Source of the DNA: Fermentibacter sp964564435 | GTDB taxonomy: Bacteria; Fermentibacterota; Fermentibacteria; Fermentibacterales; Fermentibacteraceae | Direction: 5' to 3' | Assembly (NCBI GenBank): GCA_964564435.1 | Contig: CAZMAT010000003.1 | Coordinates: forward strand, 127,230-191,229 | DNA length: 64,000 nucleotides | Shown here: piece after piece, positions 9,401 to 17,090 of the stretch | Layout of the letters: every line of letters starts with the position of its first letter | How positions within the stretch are numbered: position 1 is the stretch's first letter | Notes under the pieces: generated by a model | The model's database searches: none | What the model saw: the letters and a program-made list of their open reading frames with translations, nothing else | What the model was told of the DNA's origin: nothing | Made by a program: the position numbers and the translations under genes

Positions 9401-10655
9401 TGAACACCCCTCCGAGCCGGAGCTGCACGTTCAGCGCCGCTGCGAGCTGCTCGTAGAGCGCGGGGTTGGATTCCACTATCCTCATCCAGCAGCGGATCTT
9501 GGGCAGGTGGTAGGGGTTGACGACAGTCTCCCAATCGTCCGTCGCCTCGCCCACCTCGGGGTACTGGAACTTCCAGTAGAGTATGTCCTCGATGATGTGA
9601 TCGGCGGCCTTGGTGTTCCCCGCCCTGCCGATGGCGGTGCCGATCGCCTCGTAGCACTGGAACCTCCGGATGAGGAAGCTGTCCTCCCTCCGGCCGAAGA
9701 ACCCCTTGAGCCTGCTCAGGATCCTGTGGACGTCGGCATGCCTGTCGGGCTCCATCAGGTCCTTGACCACGAGGAGGAGCGTGTTCAGGACTTCCTGCTG
9801 CCTGTACCCCAGGCTGTCGTCCTTCAGGTAGTAGAGGCAGACCAGGAACCTGTCGCCCGGGTCGTCTATCTCGAAGATGCCCGCGACCGCCCTGTCCACC
9901 AGGTCCGAGAAGGAGGGGAGGGCCCCCGAGAGGAGGTCCCGGGGCTGCGCCCCGGAGAGCGCCGATTCCAGGGCCGAGAGCTCGCCTGCCGACAGGAAGG
10001 AGAAGGAGGAGACTATGAGGTCGGGCCCCGCGAGCCCCGTATCCTCGCTCCGGCTCCAGCTCGCCACGTCCAGGTGGTCGCGCGCGTACCGGTACCCGAG
10101 CCCCAGTACAGACCTGTAGAGGCTCTCGAGCGGATCTGCGAGCCCCGGGAATTCGTGCCCTTTCCTGTAGAGCTCCCTGAGCAGCGAGTCGCGTTCCAGG
10201 AAGGCCCCGGGAGACTTCGAGAGCAGAGAGGACAGGTCTGCGCAGAGATCGGGCACCAGCTCCGAGTATTCCTCCCCGTGGCGCCCCGCGACGGCCGTGG
10301 ATGTCCACAGCAGGACGATGCGGAGCAGGGCGGAGGTCTGCCTCTCCTCCAGGGGGCTCCTGATCAGGCCGGAGAGGAGTTCCGCAAGGAGCCGGAAGAG
10401 GACGGCCCTGTCCGGAACCTGCTCGACGTATGCCCAGTCGCGGAGGAGGATCGTCTGGAAACCCTCGATGAGCGTGTCGATGTTCCTGAACTCGTGGAAG
10501 TACTCGGTGAGGGTGTCGACCATCGTGCCGCGCACGCCGTGGAACTTCTCGACGGCGGACACGAGAGGGGAGAAGCGGTCGGGGATGGCCACCTTCCTCG
10601 CAGTATCAGCGATGTTCGCCCTCAGCGCATCGGAGTCGGGTATCGGATCCCTCAT
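6495..10655 (-). CDS. Very large PEP/pyruvate dikinase-like protein
   Basis: A 1386-residue protein. The ATG at 10655 has AGGGA upstream, and residues before it in the longer open frame look non-coding. Residues 1 to ~880 are a mainly helical region without a recognised domain. From ~890 it matches the PPDK/PEP-synthase nucleotide-binding domain: YKGLGLKHLAAYGLNVPECF, SIRSGSAISMPGFM, SGSGVTFTRNPHDRYT and QGEDLVGG. The mobile phosphohistidine domain follows with GGATSHAAV (His1324). The C-terminal TIM barrel that binds PEP or pyruvate in PPDK is absent: the protein ends 62 residues after that His. It is thus a dikinase module that can make phospho-His but must pass it to an unknown acceptor, as in glucan water dikinases. 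It sits directly upstream of GAPDH. Confidence 0.75.
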   Translation of the reverse strand: MRDPIPDSDALRANIADTARKVAIPDRFSPLVSAVEKFHGVRGTMVDTLTEYFHEFRNIDTLIEGFQTILLRDWAYVEQVPDRAVLFRLLAELLSGLIRSPLEERQTSALLRIVLLWTSTAVAGRHGEEYSELVPDLCADLSSLLSKSPGAFLERDSLLRELYRKGHEFPGLADPLESLYRSVLGLGYRYARDHLDVASWSRSEDTGLAGPDLIVSSFSFLSAGELSALESALSGAQPRDLLSGALPSFSDLVDRAVAGIFEIDDPGDRFLVCLYYLKDDSLGYRQQEVLNTLLLVVKDLMEPDRHADVHRILSRLKGFFGRREDSFLIRRFQCYEAIGTAIGRAGNTKAADHIIEDILYWKFQYPEVGEATDDWETVVNPYHLPKIRCWMRIVESNPALYEQLAAALNVQLRLGGVFISDTDLFQRDITRFLNADIGPVYFVAKQLLRTFPSYFSDLGAEGELRSVSTRIDEICGRRDSLIHFLRKQTHAESSSRLVDFSRSVLRYWATSDASPLRRYLSGSVFEAVSREHEHAKGPGEVLARLHEHWGGPCGDLDSGDPVGELIEGLATLSPQSLAERMEEAGHLPEADRTRVALMIRLYQLLRSKYSFSTDSLEKTVIDHTGLDTEARRAFSDSLRAWRQDPRGEQRDALMDAMLDIMEQLKEIILDPAPSAAVENIYHKRHIAAGIPSMYGSYSEPKFEALGLTFRLETLLARLLDDLVSQPEIPFVNRASLRKMAKDLRRFDRVLALDGVNTRTFTASIGLLEASFSWHNITFHQYRNIFLFLVQSVSSLSRASILSHDQILRIVLSNDPRQCEARGMTVDAVSEIVLREVLVSAQGIQALDRYVGDKYRQISDLAGSLSPDALTRMMNYDPDCLISPLHESRPAADDQMTLGYKGLGLKHLAAYGLNVPECFVITAELFSALPAMSYGPMYRDTIGRIRRALDDMEEKTGLRLGDRDRPLILSIRSGSAISMPGFMTTFVDVGLNPDLTEALSQREGYAWAAWDSYRRFVQTWAMSFGHDREIFDEIMIDFKKRYGVQLKMDFAPEHMREMAAAYRTRAEGLGVAFVDDPFEQVVACIHKVLESWDSPHAKFYRSCTGIADDWGTAVILQRMVFGNRNRLSGSGVTFTRNPHDRYTRQVRLFGDFTTCSQGEDLVGGLVSPMPISEAQRLGSSLYDGVENSLEKDFPDVYRTLLDASRDIVSLREYDPQEIEFTFESPSGRDLYFLQKRPMVSEPASDAPYFVSDAGSPAEPVALGMGVSGGAYSGRVAVNREQIEILLAGSPGESILLLRPDTVPEDIEMIVKVQGILTARGGATSHAAVTAKRLGKTAVVDCHRLEVDEQKGSARLAGLEMKPGDWLSIDGRTGHIFPGRLPVTARPI

Positions 10656-10734
10656 GGCGTTCCCTGCGAATCCCCGGGCACTCTCCCCCGGACCTGCCGG
10701 CGTCCGGGGCCTCCGGCCGGCGGGTCGTGCGAGG

Positions 10735-12432
10735 CTATAGCCCGCCGTCCTCCACCGAGTCAAGCCATGCCGCGACCGGGCCGATCGTCGCTCCCACCGC
10801 TCCGTCCGCGAACGGGTTCCGCAGCCCCGTGGCGGACAGGAGCTCCGTGAACGAGCGGCTGCCGCCCAGGTCGCAGAGCCCGGTGTAGGCTCCCATGGCT
10901 GTGTCGCGTCCGGCCCGCGCCCTTCCCCAGAACTCGAACGCGCACACCTGGGCGAGCGTGTAGTCGATGTAGTAGAAGGGATCCTCGAAGATGTGGCCCT
11001 GCCTGAACCAGAAGCCCCCGTTCTCGAGGAAGCTGTCGCCGTCGTAGTCGCGCCAGGGCAGGTACCTGCGCTCGATCCCCCTCCAGGCCGCCCGCCTCTC
11101 CGACGGCGAGGCCGACGGATTGCCGTAAACCCGGTGCTGGTACTCGTCGACGGCGGCGCCGTAGGGGATGAACAGGACCGCGCCAGAGAGATGCGCGAAC
11201 CTGTACTTGTCGGCGTCCCCCCCGAAGAACCGGTCCATCCAGGGCCAGGCCAGGAACTCCATGCTCATGGAGTGTATCTCGCATGCCTCGAGGGTGGGCG
11301 AGAGGTACTCGGGCACCTCGAAGCCCCTCGAACGATATGCCTGGAAGGCGTGCCCGGCTTCGTGCGTCAGAACGTCGACGTCGCCGCTCGTCCCGTTGAA
11401 GTTGGAGAAGATGAAGGGCGCCCCCTCGGTTGCGATGTACGAGCAGTAGCCGCCTCCGGCCTTGCCGCTCCTTGTCTCGAGGTCCATCAGCTCCCTCTCG
11501 ACCATGAAGTCGAAGAACTCCTTCGTGGCGGGGGACATCTCGGAGAACAGGTCCCTGCCGCGGTCGAGTATCCATGACGGACCGCCACCGGGCACGGGAT
11601 TGCCCGACGGGAACTCGAAGCTCTCGTCGAAGAACTTGAGGGACGTCAGGCCGATGCGAGCGGCCTGCCTCTTCCTCAGGGCCGCCGCCAGAGGCACGAT
11701 CGTGCCGAGCACCTGTCCCCTGTAGCCGGCCACCATCGCGGCGTCGTAGTCGGACCTTCCAAGCCGCGCGTACGCAAGGGGGACGAAGCCGGGGAAGCCG
11801 AGCCTCCTGGCGATGCCGTCCCGGAGGTGCACCAGCTTGTCGTAGATGCCGTCGAACTCCTCGATGTGGGTCGAATAGAAGGAGCTGACCGCCTCGGTGG
11901 CGTCCCGCCTCACACCGCGATCCTTGGATTCGATGAAGGGAACCATCTGGGGCAGGTTGCGCACCTCGCCCATGAAGTCGATCCGGGCGCCCGCCTTGAG
12001 CTTGACATACTCGCTGGCGAGCCTGTTCTCGGCCTGGAGGTCGCCCAGCACCTCGGGGCTGAAGGTCGAAAGCTGGAGCTCGGCGAGACGGAAGAGCTGA
12101 GGACCCCGTCTGCGTTCCAGGTCGGGCCTGAACCTCGACGAGACGAGCGCGGCATAGAACCGGCTCTTGATGCCTTCGTATACGGGCATGAGTTCGTCGG
12201 CCGCGTCGTTCTCCGCGTCGTAGAAGGCATCGGCGGTGTCGATGGTGTGCCTGATCCGCCCGATGGCGACCATCGACTCGAACCCGTTGCGCTCCAGGTC
12301 GATCTCGGCCATGAGCCCGTCCTGGACTCCCGCCGAGGATGCACTCGCGAACCGGGTCACCAGATCGTCCATCCTGGCTTCGAAGGCATCCCTGTCGGGT
12401 CTCCTGTACTCGAAGTCGACGAACCGCTTCAT
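10735..12432 (-). CDS. M3-family oligoendopeptidase
   Basis: A 565-residue protein with the zinc motif HEAGHAFQ at about residue 356, followed by SPTLEACEIHSMSMEFL, which supplies the third metal ligand (Glu in EIHSMSME). This is the PepF/M3 arrangement, and the length fits. It lacks a signal peptide, so it likely degrades peptides in the cytoplasm. ATG 12432 has GGAGG upstream. The downstream dikinase gene begins 79 bp after its stop. Confidence 0.88.
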   Translation of the reverse strand: MKRFVDFEYRRPDRDAFEARMDDLVTRFASASSAGVQDGLMAEIDLERNGFESMVAIGRIRHTIDTADAFYDAENDAADELMPVYEGIKSRFYAALVSSRFRPDLERRRGPQLFRLAELQLSTFSPEVLGDLQAENRLASEYVKLKAGARIDFMGEVRNLPQMVPFIESKDRGVRRDATEAVSSFYSTHIEEFDGIYDKLVHLRDGIARRLGFPGFVPLAYARLGRSDYDAAMVAGYRGQVLGTIVPLAAALRKRQAARIGLTSLKFFDESFEFPSGNPVPGGGPSWILDRGRDLFSEMSPATKEFFDFMVERELMDLETRSGKAGGGYCSYIATEGAPFIFSNFNGTSGDVDVLTHEAGHAFQAYRSRGFEVPEYLSPTLEACEIHSMSMEFLAWPWMDRFFGGDADKYRFAHLSGAVLFIPYGAAVDEYQHRVYGNPSASPSERRAAWRGIERRYLPWRDYDGDSFLENGGFWFRQGHIFEDPFYYIDYTLAQVCAFEFWGRARAGRDTAMGAYTGLCDLGGSRSFTELLSATGLRNPFADGAVGATIGPVAAWLDSVEDGGL

Positions 12433-12571
12433 GACAATCCTCCGTCTCCATTTCCGCCATGCCCGGCGGCAATGGATGATACTCGAAGCGCGGAAGCGGT
12501 CAACGATATGCTGGCAGGCCGCCTCCCCGGAATCGTATCTTCCCGCTTACGCTCTGGAGCAGGGAGGTCTC

Positions 12572-14749
12572 ATGCCCGCACTCACGCTCTCCCTGGTCTG
12601 CGCGGCGGCTCTCGGAACTCCCGAGCTCCGCGCGACGAGGGTCGAAGAAGCCCCCTCAGTGGACGGCCGCCTGGACGAAGCCGTCTGGGCCCTGGCCGGG
12701 CCGGTGCCCTGCCTCTTCACACAGTACGATCCCGAGAACGGCGCTCCCATGTCCGTGGAGACCGTGATCTCCATCCTTTACGACGACGAGGCTGTCTACT
12801 TCGGCTTCGAGCTGTCGGATCCCGATCCCGCGGGGATGATGGAGGCCCTCTGCCCGAGGGACGACTACGCCACGGGCGAGTGGATCGCCGTGCTCCTGGA
12901 CACCTGGGGCGACGGCCGGGAGGCGTCGAGCTTCGAGGTCAGCCTGGCCAACTCGCAGCTCGATTCGAGGATAAGCCCGTTCGGCAACTGGGACTACAGC
13001 TGGGATGCGGTATGGAAGAGCGGCACCTGCCGCACTGACAGCGGCTGGTCGGCCGAGATCGCAATTCCCTTCAGCTGCCTGCGCTTCTCAGGGTCGGAAG
13101 GGGAGCAGCCCTGGACCGTCAATTTCCAGAGGATCAGAGGCGCGACCAGGGAGAACGGCTGGTTCGTGCTGTCCGATACACAGCAGATGGCCCGGCTGGA
13201 GACATTCGCCCCCATCCGCGGCATGTCGGGGGTCGACCGCTCGCTGGGCATCGAGTTCCGTCCGTACGGGTCGGCGAGGCTGCTGAGGACTGCCGAGGCG
13301 GACTCGTGGAACTCCGATCCGGATGCCGGACTGGACGTCAAGATAGGGATCTCCAGCGGAGTAGCGCTGGATCTCACCGTACTCCCCGACTTCGGACAGG
13401 TCGAGGCCGACGAGGCGGAGATGAATCTCTCGCACTTCGAGCTCTTCCTCGACGAGCGCAGGCCGTTCTTCATGGAGTCGGAGGACATCTTCGAGATGCC
13501 GTTCCACATGTTCTACTCCAGGCGGATAGGCGCCGCCGCCCCCAACGGCGAGGTCACCCCTATAGCCGGCGGGTTCAAGCTTTCCGGCAACCTCGGCGGC
13601 GGGTACAGGTTCGGCCTCCTCGACGCGGTCACCTCGTCGGTCTCGGAGGACTCCGTCACCATCGAGCCTGCGGCCAACTACTCGATCCTCAGGGCGATGC
13701 GTGAATCAGGCTCCTACGACTACGTCGGCGTCGCGGCGGTCGACCGCTATTCGTGGGCCCAGGACGGCATCCCCGCGGCCGAGAGTCGCGCGTTCGCCGT
13801 GGACGGCAGCATCCTGATCCCCGGCAACCATCTCCTGCACGGGGAGGTCGCGGGCTCCTCGGGCACCGGCCTCGAGAGCGACGGAGCTTACGAGATCTCG
13901 ATGAGCAGGGTGAGGAGCACGTTCACGTATGACGGCGGCTTCTCGTACGTCGGGGAGGACTTCGACGTCAACGCCACGGGCTTCACGACCCAGACCGGCT
14001 ACTGGGACGGATGGGCCAGCGCCTACCGCTCGCTCGCACCGGGAGGTTTCATAAGCAGGGCCGGCTACGGCCTCTCGGCCTACTACGCGGAGCTGGACAG
14101 CGGTGAGATCACAAGCAGGAACATCTCCGCAGACGCCGACGCAAGCCTGCCGAGCGGAGCGAACTTCGGAGGAGGCGCCGGACTCGACGGGCGCACGTTC
14201 GACCGGTACGAGGGCCCTTCGGGGCGCTGGTACGACGGCACTGCATCCGTGTACGCCTATGCCGGCACGGGCAGGTTCCATGGCATGAGCCTCTCAGCCG
14301 ATGCGGGCACCGGAGGGTACTGCAACGGCGGCAGCTACGTCGACTGCGGCCTGCATTACTCGATCAGGCCATCCGAGCCGCTCGTCCTCTCGCTCGAGGG
14401 CGACTGGTACAGGACCGAAGGCGCGGACAGGTACAACTGGGAGGCCGAAGAGTGGGACGTCAGGGACACGGACTGGCGGTCGCTGGTCTTCAGGGCCGGG
14501 TACATGTTCGGCCCCGACATGGACGTCAGGCTGTTCTCCCAGCTCTCGGAGTTCGAGTCGGACTTCGCGCTGACGGGGGAGACGGAGAGCGGGGAGCTCG
14601 CCGCCAACATGCTCTTCTCCTGGCGCTACAGGCCCGGCAGCATGCTGTACCTGCTCGGGGAGAACCGGTTCGAGAAGGAGGCCGACGGCGGGTTCGGCTC
14701 CCCGGACCTGGGCCTCTATGCGAAGCTGACCTGGTTCCTCCCCGTCTAG
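12572..14749 (+). CDS. DUF5916 outer-membrane protein with N-terminal CBM9-like domain
   Basis: A 725-residue protein. The ATG at 12572 follows GGGAGGTCTC, and residues 1-15 are a signal peptide; the longer open frame upstream is not coding-like. Residues ~20-190 match the carbohydrate-binding family 9-like (DOMON) domain (PSVDGRLDEAVW, TVISILYDDEAVYFGFE). The rest is the DUF5916 barrel, with its hallmarks LPDFGQVEADEAEMNLSHFE and DERRPFFMES. These proteins are common in FCB bacteria. They are thought to be outer-membrane barrels, and the function is unknown. Confidence 0.85.
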   Translation: MPALTLSLVCAAALGTPELRATRVEEAPSVDGRLDEAVWALAGPVPCLFTQYDPENGAPMSVETVISILYDDEAVYFGFELSDPDPAGMMEALCPRDDYATGEWIAVLLDTWGDGREASSFEVSLANSQLDSRISPFGNWDYSWDAVWKSGTCRTDSGWSAEIAIPFSCLRFSGSEGEQPWTVNFQRIRGATRENGWFVLSDTQQMARLETFAPIRGMSGVDRSLGIEFRPYGSARLLRTAEADSWNSDPDAGLDVKIGISSGVALDLTVLPDFGQVEADEAEMNLSHFELFLDERRPFFMESEDIFEMPFHMFYSRRIGAAAPNGEVTPIAGGFKLSGNLGGGYRFGLLDAVTSSVSEDSVTIEPAANYSILRAMRESGSYDYVGVAAVDRYSWAQDGIPAAESRAFAVDGSILIPGNHLLHGEVAGSSGTGLESDGAYEISMSRVRSTFTYDGGFSYVGEDFDVNATGFTTQTGYWDGWASAYRSLAPGGFISRAGYGLSAYYAELDSGEITSRNISADADASLPSGANFGGGAGLDGRTFDRYEGPSGRWYDGTASVYAYAGTGRFHGMSLSADAGTGGYCNGGSYVDCGLHYSIRPSEPLVLSLEGDWYRTEGADRYNWEAEEWDVRDTDWRSLVFRAGYMFGPDMDVRLFSQLSEFESDFALTGETESGELAANMLFSWRYRPGSMLYLLGENRFEKEADGGFGSPDLGLYAKLTWFLPV

Positions 14750-14769
14750 TCCGGTGAGTCGGGTGAGTC

Positions 14770-14967
14770 CGGTGTCAGAGGAAAAAATGTAAAGTAATCA
14801 GGCTTTTGGAATAGAAGACCGAAATGTCTTGAGAAATAACGTATTAAAGCACTATATGATCGATGCAACCCATTGCCTGTCTTTTGTTTTCAGGATTCTT
14901 GGATTGCATCTTCTTGAGGGTCCGATTACACGATTCTGATTACTTTACATTTTTTCCTCTGACACCG
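14770..14967. mobile_element. 198-bp non-coding element with perfect 32-bp inverted ends
   Basis: The left arm 14770-14801 is the exact reverse complement of the right arm 14936-14967 (arms begin CGGTGTCAGAGG). The 134-bp interior is AT-richer than the surrounding genes and has no open frame. It looks like a miniature inverted-repeat element or the remains of an insertion sequence. It ends 8 bp from the encoded CCA of tRNA-Ser. The end sequence GGTGTCAG recurs at the element at 63017-63272. Confidence 0.6.
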
Positions 14968-14974
14968 ACCGATG

Positions 14975-15065
14975 TGGCGGAGGGGGTGGGATTCGAACCC
15001 ACGGACCCCACTAGGGAGTCAACGGTTTTCGAGACCGCCCCGATCGACCTCTCCGGCACCCCTCC
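14975..15065 (-). tRNA. tRNA-Ser (CGA anticodon)
   Basis: On the minus strand the acceptor stem GGAGGGG pairs with CCCCTCC, the anticodon loop is CTCGAAA (CGA), a long variable arm follows, and the T-arm contains GGTTCGAATCC. The CCA end is encoded at 14977-14975. The 91-nt length fits a class II tRNA-Ser. Confidence 0.95.
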
Positions 15066-15240
15066 GCACGGCCCCGAATATCCGCTTTCGGGCCCCCTCG
15101 TGCAAATCCGGTCTTGCCCTGCCGGATGACTCGGTCTATTTTCACCCTGCTGTGACCAGATGCCGGAACTTCACCCTGCATCGCGGGTTGTTGATGGCAG
15201 GTACGTCAGTGAGACTCAACTCGGCTCTGCTGGAGGAACG

Positions 15241-16047
15241 ATGCACCGCATGATACTGGTCGCCTCCGTGATCCTCGCCGCGGCCTGCGCCTGCCTCAGT
15301 GCCGGCGACGGAAGCGGGCCCGCTCCGAACTTCACTTCGACCCTCCTGGTGGACACCGGCTACACGCCCTATTCCGGCATCTCCTGGAACAGGGGCGAGT
15401 ATCCCGTCTTCGTCCTGCACTGGACCCCGTCGGAAGAGGCCGATCACTACGAAGTCCGCGTCTCGACGGACCGCATCGACGAATCGAACTGGGACGTCGC
15501 CGTGCCGGTGGACACCGTGTCGGGCGGCCAGGATTCCTGCTGGGTCTCCCTCGATCCCGTCGTCTTCGAGAACACCTGCATCGGCTGCGGCCTCTGCGTC
15601 GATGCCTGCCCCCAGAACGCGATGACCCTGGTCGGCGGACGCGCGGTGATAAACCCCGATTCGTGCACGTCCTGCGGCCAGTGCGTGCTGGTCTGCCCGG
15701 TGAATGCGATCACCGATACGAAGTACGACACCTGGTATTACTTCGCTATCCGCGCCTACTCGGCTTCGGGCGCCCCGTCCGAGGATGTCGTCTGCACCGC
15801 AGACGCCTACAGGATACGGTACTTCGACGACATCTCGCGCTGCCAGCACTGCAACAGCGAAGGAACGTCCACCTGCTATGCCGTCATCAACACCCCGCCC
15901 TGCCCCGTGGACGCGATCTACTGGGACGAGGACTTCTACATCTACATCGACACCACGAAGTGCATCAGCTGTGGCATCTGCTTCGAGCACTGCCGGACCG
16001 ACGGCCTCTACTCCATAAGCAACTACGTGGAGTCGTCCGCACCGTAG
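15241..16047 (+). CDS. Exported polyferredoxin nested in a fibronectin-III-like domain
   Basis: A 268-residue protein; ATG 15241 follows GGAGGAACG. Residues 1-21 are a Sec-type signal peptide without a twin Arg. Residues ~57-108 are FN3-like strands (FVLHWTPSEEADHYEVRVST). Two 4Fe-4S motifs follow (Cys 113/116/119/123 and 142/145/148/152). The FN3 fold then appears to resume at 164-185 (TWYYFAIRAYSASGAPSE). Two more Cys sets lie at 201/204/212/221, a long-loop version, and 241/244/247/251. The pattern resembles four-cluster electron-transfer subunits, but outside the cytoplasm and embedded in a beta sandwich. It heads a run of four exported ferredoxin genes. Partners are unknown; the NapH-like protein at 20750-22189 is a candidate electron donor. 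Confidence 0.82.
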   Translation: MHRMILVASVILAAACACLSAGDGSGPAPNFTSTLLVDTGYTPYSGISWNRGEYPVFVLHWTPSEEADHYEVRVSTDRIDESNWDVAVPVDTVSGGQDSCWVSLDPVVFENTCIGCGLCVDACPQNAMTLVGGRAVINPDSCTSCGQCVLVCPVNAITDTKYDTWYYFAIRAYSASGAPSEDVVCTADAYRIRYFDDISRCQHCNSEGTSTCYAVINTPPCPVDAIYWDEDFYIYIDTTKCISCGICFEHCRTDGLYSISNYVESSAP

Positions 16048-16135
16048 ACGATGCATCCGGGATGCGGTTCCGCGGCCCGATCCCCGCGATCGGCCGCACC
16101 GGGCCGCCCGGGATGGGAAGGAACCGAAGGGAGAG

Positions 16136-16630
16136 ATGCTTGTGAGGTTCATCCCGATTACCGCCCTCGTCCTTGCCGCTGCAGCCTCCGGCGCAGGCAT
16201 GGCCTTCTCGACCGATTCGGGCAAGCCGGTCGTCTCCTGGGATGCGGTCGACCCTTCATGGGATCATCTCGAGATCAGGATCTCCGCAACGCCCTTCGAC
16301 GAAGCGGCTCCCGCGAAGGGCGCCGTAGTCTCCCTGATCGCCGTCGACAGCCTTTCAGGCGCGTTCCCGCTGGAAGCCGAACTCGCGGGCAGCTTCGCCG
16401 TCGAACCTGAGATCTGCATCGGCTGCGGCCTCTGCGTGTCGGCATGCCCCGTCGATGCCATCACGCTGGTCGAAGGCAAAGCCCTCGTCGACCCGGCGAC
16501 CTGCATAGCCTGCGGGCTCTGCGCCTCCTCGTGCCCGGTCTCGGCCATCCTCGCCCCGTCGGCATCCGCGCATTTCGCCCTGCTCGGAGTCGACGCCGGG
16601 GGTGCCGCCACCATGCTGGGGTCGATCTAG
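16136..16630 (+). CDS. Exported 2[4Fe-4S] ferredoxin nested in an FN3-like domain
   Basis: A 164-residue protein with a signal peptide (1-20) and GAAGGGAG before ATG 16136. Residues 31-90 repeat the FN3-like beginning of the preceding protein (VVSWDAVDPSWDHLEIRIS). Two classical motifs follow, with Cys 94/97/100/104 and 123/126/129/133, each ending in CPV-AI. A last strand, AHFALLGVDAGG, at 145-156 resembles the closing strand of the FN3 fold. It is a shorter paralogue of the 15241 protein lacking its last two clusters. The next gene starts one base after its stop. Confidence 0.8.
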   Translation: MLVRFIPITALVLAAAASGAGMAFSTDSGKPVVSWDAVDPSWDHLEIRISATPFDEAAPAKGAVVSLIAVDSLSGAFPLEAELAGSFAVEPEICIGCGLCVSACPVDAITLVEGKALVDPATCIACGLCASSCPVSAILAPSASAHFALLGVDAGGAATMLGSI

Positions 16631-16864
16631 GTGCCGCTGCGCAGGTATCTACTGCCTGTGCTTGTGCTTGCGATCGCGGCGCTAGCCCTCGCCGGGACGA
16701 AGTACAGGATAGACCGTACGCGCTGCACGGGTTGCGGCGACTGCGACAGGATCTGCCCCGTGGATGCCGTCGAGATCGTGGACGGCTACTCGACCATCGA
16801 CCCCGATGCCTGCATAGGCTGCGGCATGTGCCTGGGGGTGTGCAGCCATGACGCGGTACGCTAG
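16631..16864 (+). CDS. Small exported 2[4Fe-4S] ferredoxin
   Basis: A 77-residue protein from GTG 16631, immediately after the preceding stop. Residues 1-21 are hydrophobic (PLRRYLLPVLVLAIAALALAG), a signal peptide or N-terminal anchor. LRRYLL is vaguely Tat-like, but the canonical SRRxFLK is absent. The ferredoxin part has Cys 32/35/38/42 and 61/64/67/71, with the second set ending CSHDA instead of CP. Its end overlaps the next ferredoxin gene by 17 bp, so the genes are translated from one message. Confidence 0.8.
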   Translation: MPLRRYLLPVLVLAIAALALAGTKYRIDRTRCTGCGDCDRICPVDAVEIVDGYSTIDPDACIGCGMCLGVCSHDAVR

Positions 16865-17090
16865 CCTCGCGGGCCTGCTGATGCTGCTTCTCGCCGCTGC
16901 CTGCAGCGGTCCGTCGGACACGACGCAGCTCGTGGTGGATCCGGACCTCTGCATCGGCTGCGGTGAATGCGAGGAAGTCTGCCCCTACGGTGCCGTTGAG
17001 GTCGTCGACGGCCATGCCGTGATCGACCCCGCCCTCTGCCACTTCTGCCTGAGGTGCGTCGAGGAGTGTCCGAAGGGGGCGATCTACTGA
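16848..17090 (+). CDS. Lipoprotein 2[4Fe-4S] ferredoxin
   Basis: An 80-residue protein with a lipobox LAAAC (Cys19), so it is predicted to be anchored by lipid outside the inner membrane. Two 4Fe-4S motifs follow: Cys 35/38/41/45 (CIGCGECEEVCPYGA) and 64/67/70/74 (CHFCLRCVEECPKGA). It overlaps the preceding ferredoxin gene, and its TGA overlaps the ATG of the barrel gene at 17090. Lipid anchoring fits an electron carrier placed between a membrane oxidoreductase and the soluble exported ferredoxins. The latter point is inference. Confidence 0.8.
   Translation: MTRYASLAGLLMLLLAAACSGPSDTTQLVVDPDLCIGCGECEEVCPYGAVEVVDGHAVIDPALCHFCLRCVEECPKGAIY

Noticed and set aside
7242..10850. 1202-residue open frame opposite the dikinase gene
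   Set aside because: It is the complement of a real gene in a GC-rich codon pattern; it has no domains and no plausible start.
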